DNA of 64,000 nucleotides, taken from Microbacterium testaceum StLB037 (lineage in GTDB: Bacteria; Actinomycetota; Actinomycetes; Actinomycetales; Microbacteriaceae). Made by a program: the position numbers and the translations under genes. The notes below the pieces were generated by a model. The model saw only the letters and a program-made list of their open reading frames with translations. It was not told where the DNA came from and ran no database searches. Location: the NCBI RefSeq assembly GCF_008763945.1, contig NZ_VTQH01000003.1:1-64000 (forward strand), in the 5' to 3' direction. Position 1 is the first letter of the stretch. Each line of letters starts with the position of its first letter. Below, one piece after another: positions 54,060 through 62,627 of this stretch.

Positions 54060-54997
54060 TGACGGAGAGCTCGGTCGAGATCGAATGCGTCGATCTGGTG
54101 AGGATCTATCGAAGCGCAGGTGTCGAGGTGCAGGCTCTGCAGGGTCTGAACCTGCGGGTCGAGAGGGGCGAGCTGACCGCGATCGTCGGCGCCTCGGGGT
54201 CGGGCAAGTCGACGTTGCTGTCGATCCTCTCGGCGCTCGACGTCGCCAGCGCCGGGCGCGCGCACGTGGCCGGTCGCGATCTGCTCGCGCTGACCCCACG
54301 TCAACGGGCGGACTACCGTCGCACCGTCGCCGGATTCGTGTGGCAGCAGACAGCCCGCAACTTCCTCCCGGGGCTGACGATCGCCGAGAATCTCGACCTG
54401 ACGCTGTCGGTGGGCCGCATCGCGCGGCGCGAGCGCGCGGCGCGCGCGACGGAGGTACTGGCGATGCTCGATGTCGCCGACGTCGCCGATCGCCGGCCGG
54501 GCCAGGTCACCGGGAGCGAGCGGCAGCGGGCCGCGATCGCCCTCGGGCTGGCCAACGGATGCCGTGTGCTCTTCGCCGACGAACCCACCGGCGAGCTCGA
54601 TGACGCCAGCTCGGCTCAGGTGCTCGAGGCGATGCGCACCGTGAACGAGCGCTCGGGAGTCACGGTGCTGATCGTGACCCACGACCCGGGCGTCGCCGAT
54701 CACGTGCGCCGGACCGTCGGCATCCGGGATGGACGGACCTCGGTCGAGGTGTTCCGCGATGAGGGGGGCCGGGGAGCGGACGCGCGCGAGTACGCCGTGC
54801 TCGACCGCGCCGGCCGCCTGCAGCTCCCGCGCGAGCACATCGAGCGTCTCGGCATGCGCGATCGCGTGCGGCTGCAGCTCGAGAGCGATCACGTCCGCGT
54901 GCAGCCGGCGGAGACGACGGAGGCGTCCGCCGCGTCGGCGGAGCGGGCGGATGCCGCGGGCTCGAAGCCCCTGACACGAAGGGAGCGGCGACGATGA
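54056..54997 (+). CDS. ABC transporter ATPase with degenerate signature motif
   Basis: ATP-binding subunit of 313 residues. Walker A is GASGSGKST at about 45-53, Q-loop WQQTARNF, Walker B VLFADEPTGELD, and H-loop VTHD are normal. The signature reads VTGSERQRAA where LSGGQQQR is expected: two glycines of the motif are altered. In ABC dimers the signature of one subunit completes the other's site, so this may create one consensus and one weak site. The last 90 residues are a hydrophilic extension with LQLPREHIERLGMRDRV. Start ATG 54056 overlaps the permease stop; the next ATPase starts within its stop. Confidence 0.9.
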   Translation: MMTESSVEIECVDLVRIYRSAGVEVQALQGLNLRVERGELTAIVGASGSGKSTLLSILSALDVASAGRAHVAGRDLLALTPRQRADYRRTVAGFVWQQTARNFLPGLTIAENLDLTLSVGRIARRERAARATEVLAMLDVADVADRRPGQVTGSERQRAAIALGLANGCRVLFADEPTGELDDASSAQVLEAMRTVNERSGVTVLIVTHDPGVADHVRRTVGIRDGRTSVEVFRDEGGRGADAREYAVLDRAGRLQLPREHIERLGMRDRVRLQLESDHVRVQPAETTEASAASAERADAAGSKPLTRRERRR

Positions 54998-55674
54998 GCG
55001 CGCTCGACATGATCCGTGCCCAGGGGCTCACACGCGTGTTCGGGCGGGGCGCGGCGCGCACCACCGCCCTCGCCGACGCCTCGCTCTCGGCCGCGGCCGG
55101 GGAGTTCGTCGTCCTGCGGGGGCCGTCGGGCTCGGGCAAGACCACGCTTCTGACGCTCGTGGCGGGCCTCGGCGAACCCGACGGCGGGGAGGCGTGGATC
55201 GGCGATACACGCGTGACGGGGGCGACCGAGGCGGACGCCGCGCGTCTGCGCCGTGAGGTGGCGGGGTACGTCGATCAGGAGTTCGCGCTGGTCCCGTTCC
55301 TCACCGCTGCAGAGAACGTCGAACTACCCCTCCGGCTGCTCGACGCCGGGGCGCGTGAGCGGCGGTCGCGGGTGAGCGAGATGATCGGCGCGGTGGGCCT
55401 CGGCGATCACGCGGCGCAGCGCCCCGACGAGATGTCCGGCGGTCAGCAGCAGCGCGTGGCGGTGGCGCGGGCGCTCATCCATCGCCCGCGGGTTCTGCTC
55501 GCCGACGAACCCACGGCCCAACTCGACAGCGGCACCGCGGCATCCGTCATCTCGCTCATCGTCGAGCACGTGCGCCGCGACGGGATGGCCGCGCTCGTCG
55601 CTTCGCACGATGTCACCGTCGCGGAACGCGCGGACCGGGTGGTCGAGATCCACGACGGACGCGTGCGGGGGTGA
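54994..55674 (+). CDS. ABC transporter ATPase, LolD/MacB type
   Basis: Second ATPase of the export locus, 226 residues and canonical throughout. Walker A GPSGSGKTT at about 43-51, Q-loop VDQEFALVPFLTAAENVELP, signature MSGGQQQRVAVARAL, Walker B VLLADEPTAQLD, H-loop ASHD. The size and Q-loop sequence fit the LolD/MacB/FtsE group that drives FtsX-type permeases. ATG 54994 overlaps the upstream ATPase stop. With the degenerate 54056 partner it can form an asymmetric ATPase pair. Confidence 0.93.
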   Translation: MSALDMIRAQGLTRVFGRGAARTTALADASLSAAAGEFVVLRGPSGSGKTTLLTLVAGLGEPDGGEAWIGDTRVTGATEADAARLRREVAGYVDQEFALVPFLTAAENVELPLRLLDAGARERRSRVSEMIGAVGLGDHAAQRPDEMSGGQQQRVAVARALIHRPRVLLADEPTAQLDSGTAASVISLIVEHVRRDGMAALVASHDVTVAERADRVVEIHDGRVRG

Positions 55675-55680
55675 TCCTCG

Positions 55681-56298
55681 TCAGCGACCGCGCACGTGAT
55701 TCCATTGCGTGATGACCTCGGCGCCGTGCTCGAAGCCGAGCTCGCTGACGGCGGAGGTGCCGAGCACGAAGTAGCGTCCGCCGGCGGCGGTGAGGCCGAG
55801 CCAAGTGCCCGCGAGCGCGCGCAGGAAATGACCGTGCGAGAACAGCAGGACCTGCTGGCCGGAGCGCACGCGGGGGCGCAGCTCGTCGAGCAGCGACTCC
55901 GCCCGCGCCGTGACCTCGGCGACGCTCTCACCGGGTGTCTCGCCAGCGGGCGTGCCGTCCCAGACGGTCCACGCGTGGCCGAGGCGCTCGATGATCTCGG
56001 GGGTCGTGAGGCCCTCGTACGCGCCGTAGTCCCACTCGACCAGGCGTGGTTCGGGGCGAGCGTCGGGGTAGCCCGCGCGGGCTGCGGTCTCGACGGCACG
56101 CTGGAGGGGGCTCGTGAGCACGAGGTCGTAGCGCCGAGTGGCCAGCAGGGTGCCGGCGAGTTCCGCCTTGTACGCACCGGTCTCGGTGAGCGGGATGTCG
56201 GTGAGTCCCGTGTGCTTGCCGGTGCGGCTCCACGCCGTCTCGCCGTGGCGCACGAGCACGATGCGCCCATCGGGCTCGGTCAGCTCTTCGTCCTTCAC
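55681..56298 (-). CDS. Histidine phosphatase family protein (phosphoglycerate-mutase-like)
   Basis: Broad-specificity phosphatase of 205 residues. The phosphate-accepting RHGE motif is at 17-20 (IVLVRHGET), followed by GLTDIPLTETG. The second catalytic region has SPLQRAVETA and the later FSHGHFLRAL supplies the other His. GTG 56298 follows AAAGGA; the frame upstream overlaps the repeat element and is not used. It is convergent with the ABC locus (6-bp gap), and copy 2 of the non-coding element lies about 48 bp upstream of its start. Confidence 0.92.
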   Translation of the reverse strand: MKDEELTEPDGRIVLVRHGETAWSRTGKHTGLTDIPLTETGAYKAELAGTLLATRRYDLVLTSPLQRAVETAARAGYPDARPEPRLVEWDYGAYEGLTTPEIIERLGHAWTVWDGTPAGETPGESVAEVTARAESLLDELRPRVRSGQQVLLFSHGHFLRALAGTWLGLTAAGGRYFVLGTSAVSELGFEHGAEVITQWNHVRGR

Positions 56299-56615
56299 GC
56301 GTCCATCCTTTCGCGCCGAGCGCCTTTCGGCATCCCGGACGGACGAAGGGCCGGTCGGGAGATTCCCGACCGGCCCTTTCCTGCACCAGAGTGTCCTGCA
56401 ATCACATGTCGGTAGCTGCCACAGCAAAACAACTACCGTGCGAGCACTCTATAACGGTGAGGTAACGGAGAGGAAGGGGTCTTCGGTCGTTCTTTCCGGT
56501 TTCATAGGTTCCGATGACGGCGGGCCTTCCTTCACAGCTGCGCGGTGTCGCGATCTCTCCCCAGGAGCCCGCCGGAGGCCTTCGAAATGTCGGAGGTCGT
56601 GGCTAGCATGCACAC
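56299..56615. other. Divergent gap phosphatase / HNH remnant
   Basis: It holds copy 2 of the duplicated element (56346-56470), then about 145 bp without similarity to the sequence after copy 1. No promoter can be named with confidence, and no gene is visible. Confidence 0.5.
56346..56470. repeat. Duplicated non-coding element, copy 2
   Basis: A perfect 15-bp stem (56346-56360 and 56364-56378, core GGGCCGGTCGGGA) with loop GAT, then the conserved block from CTGCACCAGAGTGTCC to GGTGAGGTAACGGAG. It lies in the same orientation as copy 1, with 8.06 kb between them. The stem differs in two loop-proximal pairs from copy 1 but remains fully paired, so the helix has been preserved while its tip changed. 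Confidence 0.8.
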
Positions 56616-56942
56616 ATGCACTCGCCGATGCGCGAGATCGCCTCCGAGGTGGCCGCGGTGAGGCACCTGTCCGACCGCACCGTGCAGTCGCACATCGGCC
56701 GAGCGATGCAGCTCGTCGATGAGTACCCCGCGGTCGTTCGGGCTGGGGAAGCGGGAGCGCTCACGCGCGCCCACGTGAGGATCGTGACGGATGCCGGCAC
56801 CCCTCTCCCCGAAGACCGCAGGCCCGAGTTCGACGCGCTCGCCGCGGGGCTCGCCGCCGAGCTCAGCCCCGGGCGGTTGCGCACGCGGTTGGCCGCGCTC
56901 GCAGAGAAGCTGAATCCGACGAAACTGACCGAGCGGCGCTGA
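56616..56942 (+). pseudogene. DUF222/HNH endonuclease remnant (13E12 family)
   Basis: A 108-residue frame matching an internal part of the long DUF222 domain: REIASEVAAVRHLSDRTVQSHIGRAMQLVDEYP, then GALTRAHVRIVTDAGTPLPEDRRPEF, ending LAALAEKLNPTKLTERR (edges given). Family proteins have about 450 residues, with a further N-terminal region and a C-terminal HNH nuclease; both are missing. The ATG here is simply the first codon left in frame. The 3' end overlaps, antisense, the acetyltransferase gene. Confidence 0.75.
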
Positions 56943-57468
56943 GGTTCCCGCCCGATGATCCGTCGCCGTCTGTCGAAGAGGCGGCCACGTTTTGAGAAGG
57001 GGTCTCGGCGTCTGCGGGCGTGAGGGCGCGCGTCCAGGCCACTTCGCGTTCGAGCTGTCCCGTGTTCCGGAACAGTCGTACCTGATGCGTATCGGCCAAC
57101 GCGGCGGCGAGCTCATCGCGCTCCGCGGGGGCGAAACCCAGGCGCTGCCAGAACGGCCCCGAGCGCCGGCTGAACAACCACGCGCGGGACGCACCCTCCT
57201 CCGCGGCCCGCGACAGGGCGAAGCGCGCCAGGTCGGAGCCGCGCCCCCGAGAGCGGGCCTCGGGCCGGACAGCCACGCTGCGGATCAGCGCATGACGGCC
57301 ATCCGCGCTCAGTTCATAGCCGGTGCTACCCGTCACGGCCCCGGCGGGGTCGCGTTCGATCCAGAGCCGCACCGTCGGCGCGTCCAGGCCGCTCAGGGTG
57401 AGGTCGACGGCCGCGAGAAAGTCCGTCACCGCGTCAACGTCTTCCGATCGACAGCGTTCGAGGTCCAT
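56863..57468 (-). CDS. GNAT-family N-acetyltransferase (ArsN-like), extended C-terminus
   Basis: Acetyltransferase of 201 residues, of which about 1-150 is the GNAT fold. The acetyl-CoA loop is VRPEARSRGRGSDLARFAL, beta-strand LIRSVAV precedes it, and FWQRLGFAPAER closes the fold. It resembles small GNATs of the ArsN type, normally about 150 residues. The final 50 residues are Ser/Ala/Arg-rich and are encoded antisense to the HNH remnant, so the tail may be an artefact of lost stop codon. Start ATG 57468 gives the natural MDLERCRSEDV N-terminus. Confidence 0.8.
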   Translation of the reverse strand: MDLERCRSEDVDAVTDFLAAVDLTLSGLDAPTVRLWIERDPAGAVTGSTGYELSADGRHALIRSVAVRPEARSRGRGSDLARFALSRAAEEGASRAWLFSRRSGPFWQRLGFAPAERDELAAALADTHQVRLFRNTGQLEREVAWTRALTPADAETPSQNVAASSTDGDGSSGGNLSAARSVSSDSASLRARPTACATARG

Positions 57469-57569
57469 GTCTCGAGTCAACCAGCTGCGCCGGTGCCCGC
57501 CCCGGATCCGTGCCTGCCGCCACCAACCCCGAATCCGTACCCCGTCGATGCGCCTGGGAGGATAGGACC

Positions 57570-58379
57570 GTGCCCCATGACATCCGCCTGATCGCCGTCG
57601 ACATGGACGGCACCCTCCTCGACGGTGAAGGGAACATCCCCGCGCCCCTGTGGGAACTCCTGCCGCGCCTGGCCGAGCGCGGAGTGGCCTTCGTCCCCGC
57701 CTCGGGCCGGCAGCTCGCCACCCTGCAGCGCTCGTTCGGCGAGGCGGCGGGCGAGATGACCTTCATCGCCGAGAACGGCGCCTACGTCGTGCGCGCGGGC
57801 GTCGAGGTGTCGTCCGACGCGATCGATCGCGAGGTCGTCGAGCGGGTGGTCGGGCACCTCCGCGATCTCGGCGAGCGGGGATACGACCTGGGGGTCGTGC
57901 TGTGCGGCAAGCGTTCGGCGTACATCGAACGCTCCGACGACGCCTTCCGTCGCGAAGCGGAGACGTACTACGCCGCCCTCGAGGTCGTCGACGACATTCT
58001 CGCGGTCGACGACGACGTGCTCAAGATCGCGATCTACGACTTCGCTGTCGCAGAGCACAGCGTCGCTCGCGCGCTCGACGAGGTCGCCACGACCCACCGC
58101 GTCGTCGTCTCGGGGCGTCACTGGGTCGACATCATGAACCTCGACGTCGACAAGGGCGCAGCCCTGCGTCGCCTGCAGACCGCCCTCGAGCTCACACCCG
58201 CGCAGACCGCCGCGTTCGGCGACTATCTGAACGACCTCGAGATGCTGGATGCCGCGGACTGGTCGTACGCGATGCGCGAGGCCCACCCCGAGGTCGTGGC
58301 CCGCGCCCGCTACCGCGCGCCCTCGAACCTCGACCACGGCGTGCTGACGACGATCGACGATCTGTTTCCCGAGGCCTGA
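57570..58379 (+). CDS. HAD-superfamily phosphatase, Cof type
   Basis: Phosphatase of 269 residues for small phosphorylated metabolites. Motif I is AVDMDGTLLD with Asp11 and Asp13; motif II VPASGRQ; Lys of motif III in the NLDVDKGAALRRL segment; motif IV GDYLNDLEML. The C2-type cap lies at about 85-190. GTG 57570 is preceded by GGGAGGAT. It is divergent from the acetyltransferase and convergent with the PLP enzyme (18-bp gap). Confidence 0.92.
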   Translation: MPHDIRLIAVDMDGTLLDGEGNIPAPLWELLPRLAERGVAFVPASGRQLATLQRSFGEAAGEMTFIAENGAYVVRAGVEVSSDAIDREVVERVVGHLRDLGERGYDLGVVLCGKRSAYIERSDDAFRREAETYYAALEVVDDILAVDDDVLKIAIYDFAVAEHSVARALDEVATTHRVVVSGRHWVDIMNLDVDKGAALRRLQTALELTPAQTAAFGDYLNDLEMLDAADWSYAMREAHPEVVARARYRAPSNLDHGVLTTIDDLFPEA

Positions 58380-58397
58380 GGCGCAGACCCCGACCGC

Positions 58398-59600
58398 TCA
58401 AACCCCCGACGCGTCCAGCGCCGCCCCCAGATCGGCGAGCAGGTCGTCGGGGTCCTCCAGGCCCACCGACAACCGCAGGTGCCCGTAGCGCCGGAACTCC
58501 TCCGGGTACGTCACGGTGCGGGGCCCGTCGGCGGCGGTGTGCACGATCAGGCTGTCGTCGTGCCCGAGCGAGAAGCCCGAGGTGACGAGCCGCAGCTGCG
58601 CGACGAAACGGTTCTGCACCTCGGGCCCGCCGTCGATGGCGAACGCCAGCATGCCGCCGTATCCGCGCCCGCCGAACTGGCGTCGTGCGATCTCGTGGCC
58701 GGGGTGGGACTCGAGGCCCGGATACGCCACGAAGGCCACCCGCGGATCCGCCTCGAGGAACGCGGCCACGCGCTCCGCGGATGACAGGTGCTGACGCAAC
58801 CGCAGGGGGAGGGTGACCGAGCCGCGCTCGATCATCCACGCGTTGAAGGGCGAGATGACCCCGCCGACATCGACCATCGCGTCGGCCTTGATCGGCTCGA
58901 TCAGCTCCGACCGGCCGATCACCGCCCCGCCCATCGCATCGCCGTGACCGTTGATGTACTTCGTCAGCGAGTGCACGACCAGGTCGGCACCGTCGGCCAG
59001 AGGGCGGTAGAACGGCGGCGGCGTGAACGTCGAATCCACCATTAGCAGCGCCCCGGCGGCGTGGGCGATCTCGGCGACGGCCGCGATATCGGTCACCTTC
59101 GTCGTCGGGTTCGCGATCGCCTCGACGCACACGAGCCTCGTCTCGGGTCGCATCGCCGCGCGGACGGCATCCGGATCCGAGATGTCCACGAAGGTGGCCC
59201 GGATGCCGTAGCGCCGGGGCAGCAGGTCGCTCCACAGCCGCCAGGTGGCCTCGTAGACGACGTCGCTCACGACGACGTGATCGCCCGCGCTCACGTGGGT
59301 GAAGAACACCGCGTGCAGGGCCGCGACCCCGGAGGCGAGGGCGACGGCCTCTTCGCCGCCCTCGAGGGCCGCGAGCTTGCGCTCGAGCGCGAGCTGGTTG
59401 ACGCCGGTGTTGCGCGTGTAAAGACCGGGGGCGGTCGCCGACCAGCTGATCTCGCTCGGATCCTCGGGCAGTTCGTACGAGTTCGACATGACCAGCGGCG
59501 TGCGCAGCGCCCGCGTGCTGTCGAGCTGCTTGCCCGCGTGGACCGCCAGGCTCGCCTCGGCGAGGGTGCCGCTGTCGGTGCGGTCGGGGCGGTCGGCCAT
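58398..59600 (-). CDS. Transsulfuration-type PLP enzyme (cystathionine gamma-synthase / methionine gamma-lyase family)
   Basis: Cys/Met metabolism enzyme of 400 residues. The PLP lysine is Lys214 in HSLTKYINGHGD; the N-terminal YTRNTGVNQLALERKLAALEGGE and LASGVAAL loops bind PLP phosphate. MVDSTFTPP supplies the Asp that contacts the pyridine nitrogen. Family members make or split cystathionine or release methanethiol; residues that separate these cannot be judged here. ATG 59600 is followed by a compact N-terminus. It is divergent from the amino acid permease by 125 bp. Confidence 0.9.
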   Translation of the reverse strand: MADRPDRTDSGTLAEASLAVHAGKQLDSTRALRTPLVMSNSYELPEDPSEISWSATAPGLYTRNTGVNQLALERKLAALEGGEEAVALASGVAALHAVFFTHVSAGDHVVVSDVVYEATWRLWSDLLPRRYGIRATFVDISDPDAVRAAMRPETRLVCVEAIANPTTKVTDIAAVAEIAHAAGALLMVDSTFTPPPFYRPLADGADLVVHSLTKYINGHGDAMGGAVIGRSELIEPIKADAMVDVGGVISPFNAWMIERGSVTLPLRLRQHLSSAERVAAFLEADPRVAFVAYPGLESHPGHEIARRQFGGRGYGGMLAFAIDGGPEVQNRFVAQLRLVTSGFSLGHDDSLIVHTAADGPRTVTYPEEFRRYGHLRLSVGLEDPDDLLADLGAALDASGV

Positions 59601-59725
59601 CTCGTCGTCCTTCCTGCGCCACCGAGGGACTCGATGCGCCCCGTTCAGCGTAATCAGCCGTCTTGGTCTACTCTGACCTGCGGTCGCCCGAATGCGCGGG
59701 CTCGACGACGAATGCGAGAAGCACC

Positions 59726-61177
59726 ATGAACCGACCCTCGGGTTCCTCCGTCGAGGCCGCCGGGCCGACCGAGCCGCGGAGCCTCCGCCGTGCGATGAAC
59801 GCGCGCCACCTCGTCATGATCGCCCTCGGCGGCGTCATCGGGTCGGGGCTCTTCCTCAGCTCGGGCTACACGATCGCGCAGGCCGGCCCCCTCGGCGCTG
59901 TCCTCGCGTACCTGCTCGGAGCCTTCGTCGTGTGGCTCGTCATGGTGTGCCTCGGTGAGCTCGCGGTGACCTACCCCGTGTCGGGCTCCATCCACATCTA
60001 CGCCGCCCGCACCATGGGTCCCGCGACCGGGTTCGCGACGGCGTGGCTGTACTGGTTGTGCTGGGTCGTCGCTCTGGGCTCGGAGTTCACGGCATCCGGG
60101 ATTCTCATGCAGAGATGGTTCCCGAACGTCGATGTCTGGGTGTGGTGCGTGGTGTTCGCCGCGGTGCTGTTCACCCTCAATGCCATCTCGGCGCGCGTGT
60201 TCGGTGAGACCGAGTTCTGGTTCGCCCTCATCAAGGTCTTGGCGATCGTCGCGCTCATCGTGCTCGGTGGCATGGCGATCTTCGGCTTCACCCCGCTGTC
60301 GTCCGAGCCTCACGAAGCGGTGCTGCTCAGCAACTTCGTCACCCCCGAGGGGCTCCTGCCCGCCGGGCTCGGCGGGGTGCTGATCACCTCGCTCGCCGTG
60401 TTCTACGCCTTCAGCGGGGCCGAGATCGTCGGTGTCGCCGCGGGAGAGACGAAGGACCCCGCGCGCAACATTCCGCGCGCCCTGCGCTCGACGGTGCTGC
60501 GCCTGCTCGTTCTCTTCGTCGGCTCGATCGTCGTGATCGCCGCGCTGCTGCCGTACGACAAGGCCGGCGTCAGCGAGAGCCCCTTCGTCGAGGTCTTCGA
60601 CATCGTCGGGGTGCCCTACGCGGCCGACATCATGAACTTCGTCGTCATTACCGCGCTGCTCTCGGTCGGTAACAGCGGGCTGTATTCCTGCGCGCGCATG
60701 CTGTTCTCCCTCGCCGAAGAGGGGTACGCGCCCCGCGCCTTCACGAAGCTCACGCGCCGCGGCATCCCCATGGTCGCCCTGCTGGTGAGCCTGGCGATCG
60801 GCCTCGTCTCGCTCATCACCAGCGTCGTCGCCGCCGAGACCGTGTACATCGTGCTCGTCTCGATCGCCGGCTTCGCGGCCGTGGCCGTGTGGATGGCGAT
60901 CGTCGCCGCGCAGTTCTTCCACCGGCGCGAGTTCTTGCGCGAGGGAGGAGACCTCTCGACCCTCGCCTACCGCACGCCGATGTATCCGCTCGTGCCGATC
61001 CTCGCCTTCGTGCTGTTGACCGCGTCGATCGTGGCGATCGCGTTCGACCCGAACCAGGTCGCCGCGCTGTACTTCGGCATCCCGTTCGTGGGGCTGTGCT
61101 ACCTGTTCTTCTGGCTGCGGTACGGCCGCAAGGGCATCACGCCCACGCGACGCGACGAGGAGGCGCCCGTCGCCTGA
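59726..61177 (+). CDS. Amino acid permease (APC superfamily)
   Basis: Secondary amino acid transporter of 483 residues with twelve membrane segments from residue about 28 onward. The first segment region MIALGGVIGSGLFLSSGYTI is the APC/AAT hallmark; VFYAFSGAEIVGVAAGETKDPARNIPRALRS (edges given) is the conserved loop between segments six and seven. ATG 59726 follows GAGAAG. It is divergent from the PLP enzyme and upstream of the amine oxidase, so it may bring in an amino acid or amine used by either. Confidence 0.93.
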   Translation: MNRPSGSSVEAAGPTEPRSLRRAMNARHLVMIALGGVIGSGLFLSSGYTIAQAGPLGAVLAYLLGAFVVWLVMVCLGELAVTYPVSGSIHIYAARTMGPATGFATAWLYWLCWVVALGSEFTASGILMQRWFPNVDVWVWCVVFAAVLFTLNAISARVFGETEFWFALIKVLAIVALIVLGGMAIFGFTPLSSEPHEAVLLSNFVTPEGLLPAGLGGVLITSLAVFYAFSGAEIVGVAAGETKDPARNIPRALRSTVLRLLVLFVGSIVVIAALLPYDKAGVSESPFVEVFDIVGVPYAADIMNFVVITALLSVGNSGLYSCARMLFSLAEEGYAPRAFTKLTRRGIPMVALLVSLAIGLVSLITSVVAAETVYIVLVSIAGFAAVAVWMAIVAAQFFHRREFLREGGDLSTLAYRTPMYPLVPILAFVLLTASIVAIAFDPNQVAALYFGIPFVGLCYLFFWLRYGRKGITPTRRDEEAPVA

Positions 61178-61295
61178 CCGGTCACGGGCTGTACACCGCG
61201 TCCACTCGACCCTCGCTCGAGCGCCGGAGTGGCGGATGCCGGGACCCCGCCGCCCCCAGTAGCGTCGCCGCAACAGCGAGCTCGCGGGAGGGCCC

Positions 61296-62627
61296 ATGGA
61301 AACCGTCGACAGCGCCGACGTCGTGGTGGTCGGCGCGGGCGTGTCCGGACTCGCCGCCGCTCGCCTGATCGCTCGAGGGGGACGCCGGGTCGTCGTGCTC
61401 GAAGCCCGCGACCGCGTGGGCGGACGCGTCTTCACCGACCGTTCCGGCGGGCACATCACCGACCGGGGTGCCTCATGGATACACGGCATCGACGACAGTC
61501 CCGTCGCCGAGGCGGCTCGTGCCTTCGGCATGCCGATGGTCGAGTTCACCGTCGGGGGGTATCAGCCCGACTCCCGCCCCCTGACGTACTTCGATGCGCG
61601 CGGAGAACGCCTTTCCCCCGATGCCGTGCGGCAGTACGCCGATGACATCCGCGCGGTGAACCAGACGCTCGTCGAGATCATCGCCCGCGCCCGCCCGGAC
61701 GCCACCTACGGGGAGGTCGTGGAGAGGGCGCTCGACACGCACGAGTGGGACACCGAGCGAAAGGAGCGCGTGCGCGAGTACAACGACCGCCGCGCCCAGG
61801 AGCAGTACGGCATCGGCATGAGCGGACTCGGCGCGCACGGACTCGACGACGACACCGTCGACGGCGACGAGGTGGTCTTCCCCCGCGGGTACGACGAGCT
61901 GGCGACGAACCTCGCCGCTGGCCTCGACGTGCGCCTCGAGCATGTCGTGTCGAGCGTGGAGCGAACGAGCGCCGGGGTCACCGTTCGGACCGACCGTGGC
62001 ACCTACGCCGCCGAGCAGGTGGTCGTCACCGTTCCTGTCGGCGTCCTCCACGCGGGCGACGTGGTGATCGAGCCCTCGCTCCCCGAAGCCCATCGACGCG
62101 CCCTGGCGCTCCTGCGCATGAACGCGTTCGAGAAGGTCGTGCTGCGCTTCGCCGAACGATTTTGGGATGCCGGGGTCTACGGCATCCGTCAGCTCGGCGA
62201 TGAGGGGGAGTGGTGGCACTCCTGGTACGACCTCGGCCGGCTGCACGACGAGCCCGCCCTGCTGACCTTCGCCGCGGGGCCGGCGGCGGTGGCGACCCGG
62301 ACCTGGAGCGACGAGGAGATCGTCGCCTCGACCCTGGTGCAGTTGCGACGCCTGTACGGGGATGCCGTCCCCGAGCCGACGAGCGCGATCGTCACCCGCT
62401 GGCAGGACGACCCGTTCTCCCGCGGGTCGTACGCGTTCATGCTCCCCGGTTCCGTGGGCGCCGACCACGACGTCCTCGCCGAACCCGTCGACGGCGTGCT
62501 CCACCTCGCCGGGGAGGCGACCTGGGGCGACGACCCGGCGACGGTTCCCGGGGCCCTGCTCTCCGGTCACCGCGCGGCGCAGAACGTGCTCGGCCGCGAG
62601 ATCCTCGTCAGCGACCTGTGGGCGTAG
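61296..62627 (+). CDS. Flavin amine oxidase (polyamine/monoamine oxidase family)
   Basis: FAD-dependent amine oxidase of 443 residues. The Rossmann motif is VVVVGAGVSGLAAARLI (GAGVSG at 13-18) and EARDRVGGRVFTD continues it; GASWIHG follows. The C-terminal part has LHLAGEATWGDDPATVPGALLSGHRAA, the usual FAD-binding end with the active-site tip. The likely substrate is a primary or polyamine. ATG 61296 follows GGGAGGG. Its last 20 bases overlap the end of the rhodanese gene on the other strand. Confidence 0.93.
   Translation: METVDSADVVVVGAGVSGLAAARLIARGGRRVVVLEARDRVGGRVFTDRSGGHITDRGASWIHGIDDSPVAEAARAFGMPMVEFTVGGYQPDSRPLTYFDARGERLSPDAVRQYADDIRAVNQTLVEIIARARPDATYGEVVERALDTHEWDTERKERVREYNDRRAQEQYGIGMSGLGAHGLDDDTVDGDEVVFPRGYDELATNLAAGLDVRLEHVVSSVERTSAGVTVRTDRGTYAAEQVVVTVPVGVLHAGDVVIEPSLPEAHRRALALLRMNAFEKVVLRFAERFWDAGVYGIRQLGDEGEWWHSWYDLGRLHDEPALLTFAAGPAAVATRTWSDEEIVASTLVQLRRLYGDAVPEPTSAIVTRWQDDPFSRGSYAFMLPGSVGADHDVLAEPVDGVLHLAGEATWGDDPATVPGALLSGHRAAQNVLGREILVSDLWA

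Noticed and set aside
62608..62627. Tail-to-tail overlap of amine oxidase and rhodanese genes as a regulatory device
   Set aside because: A 20-bp convergent overlap is common in compact GC-rich genomes and needs no special explanation.
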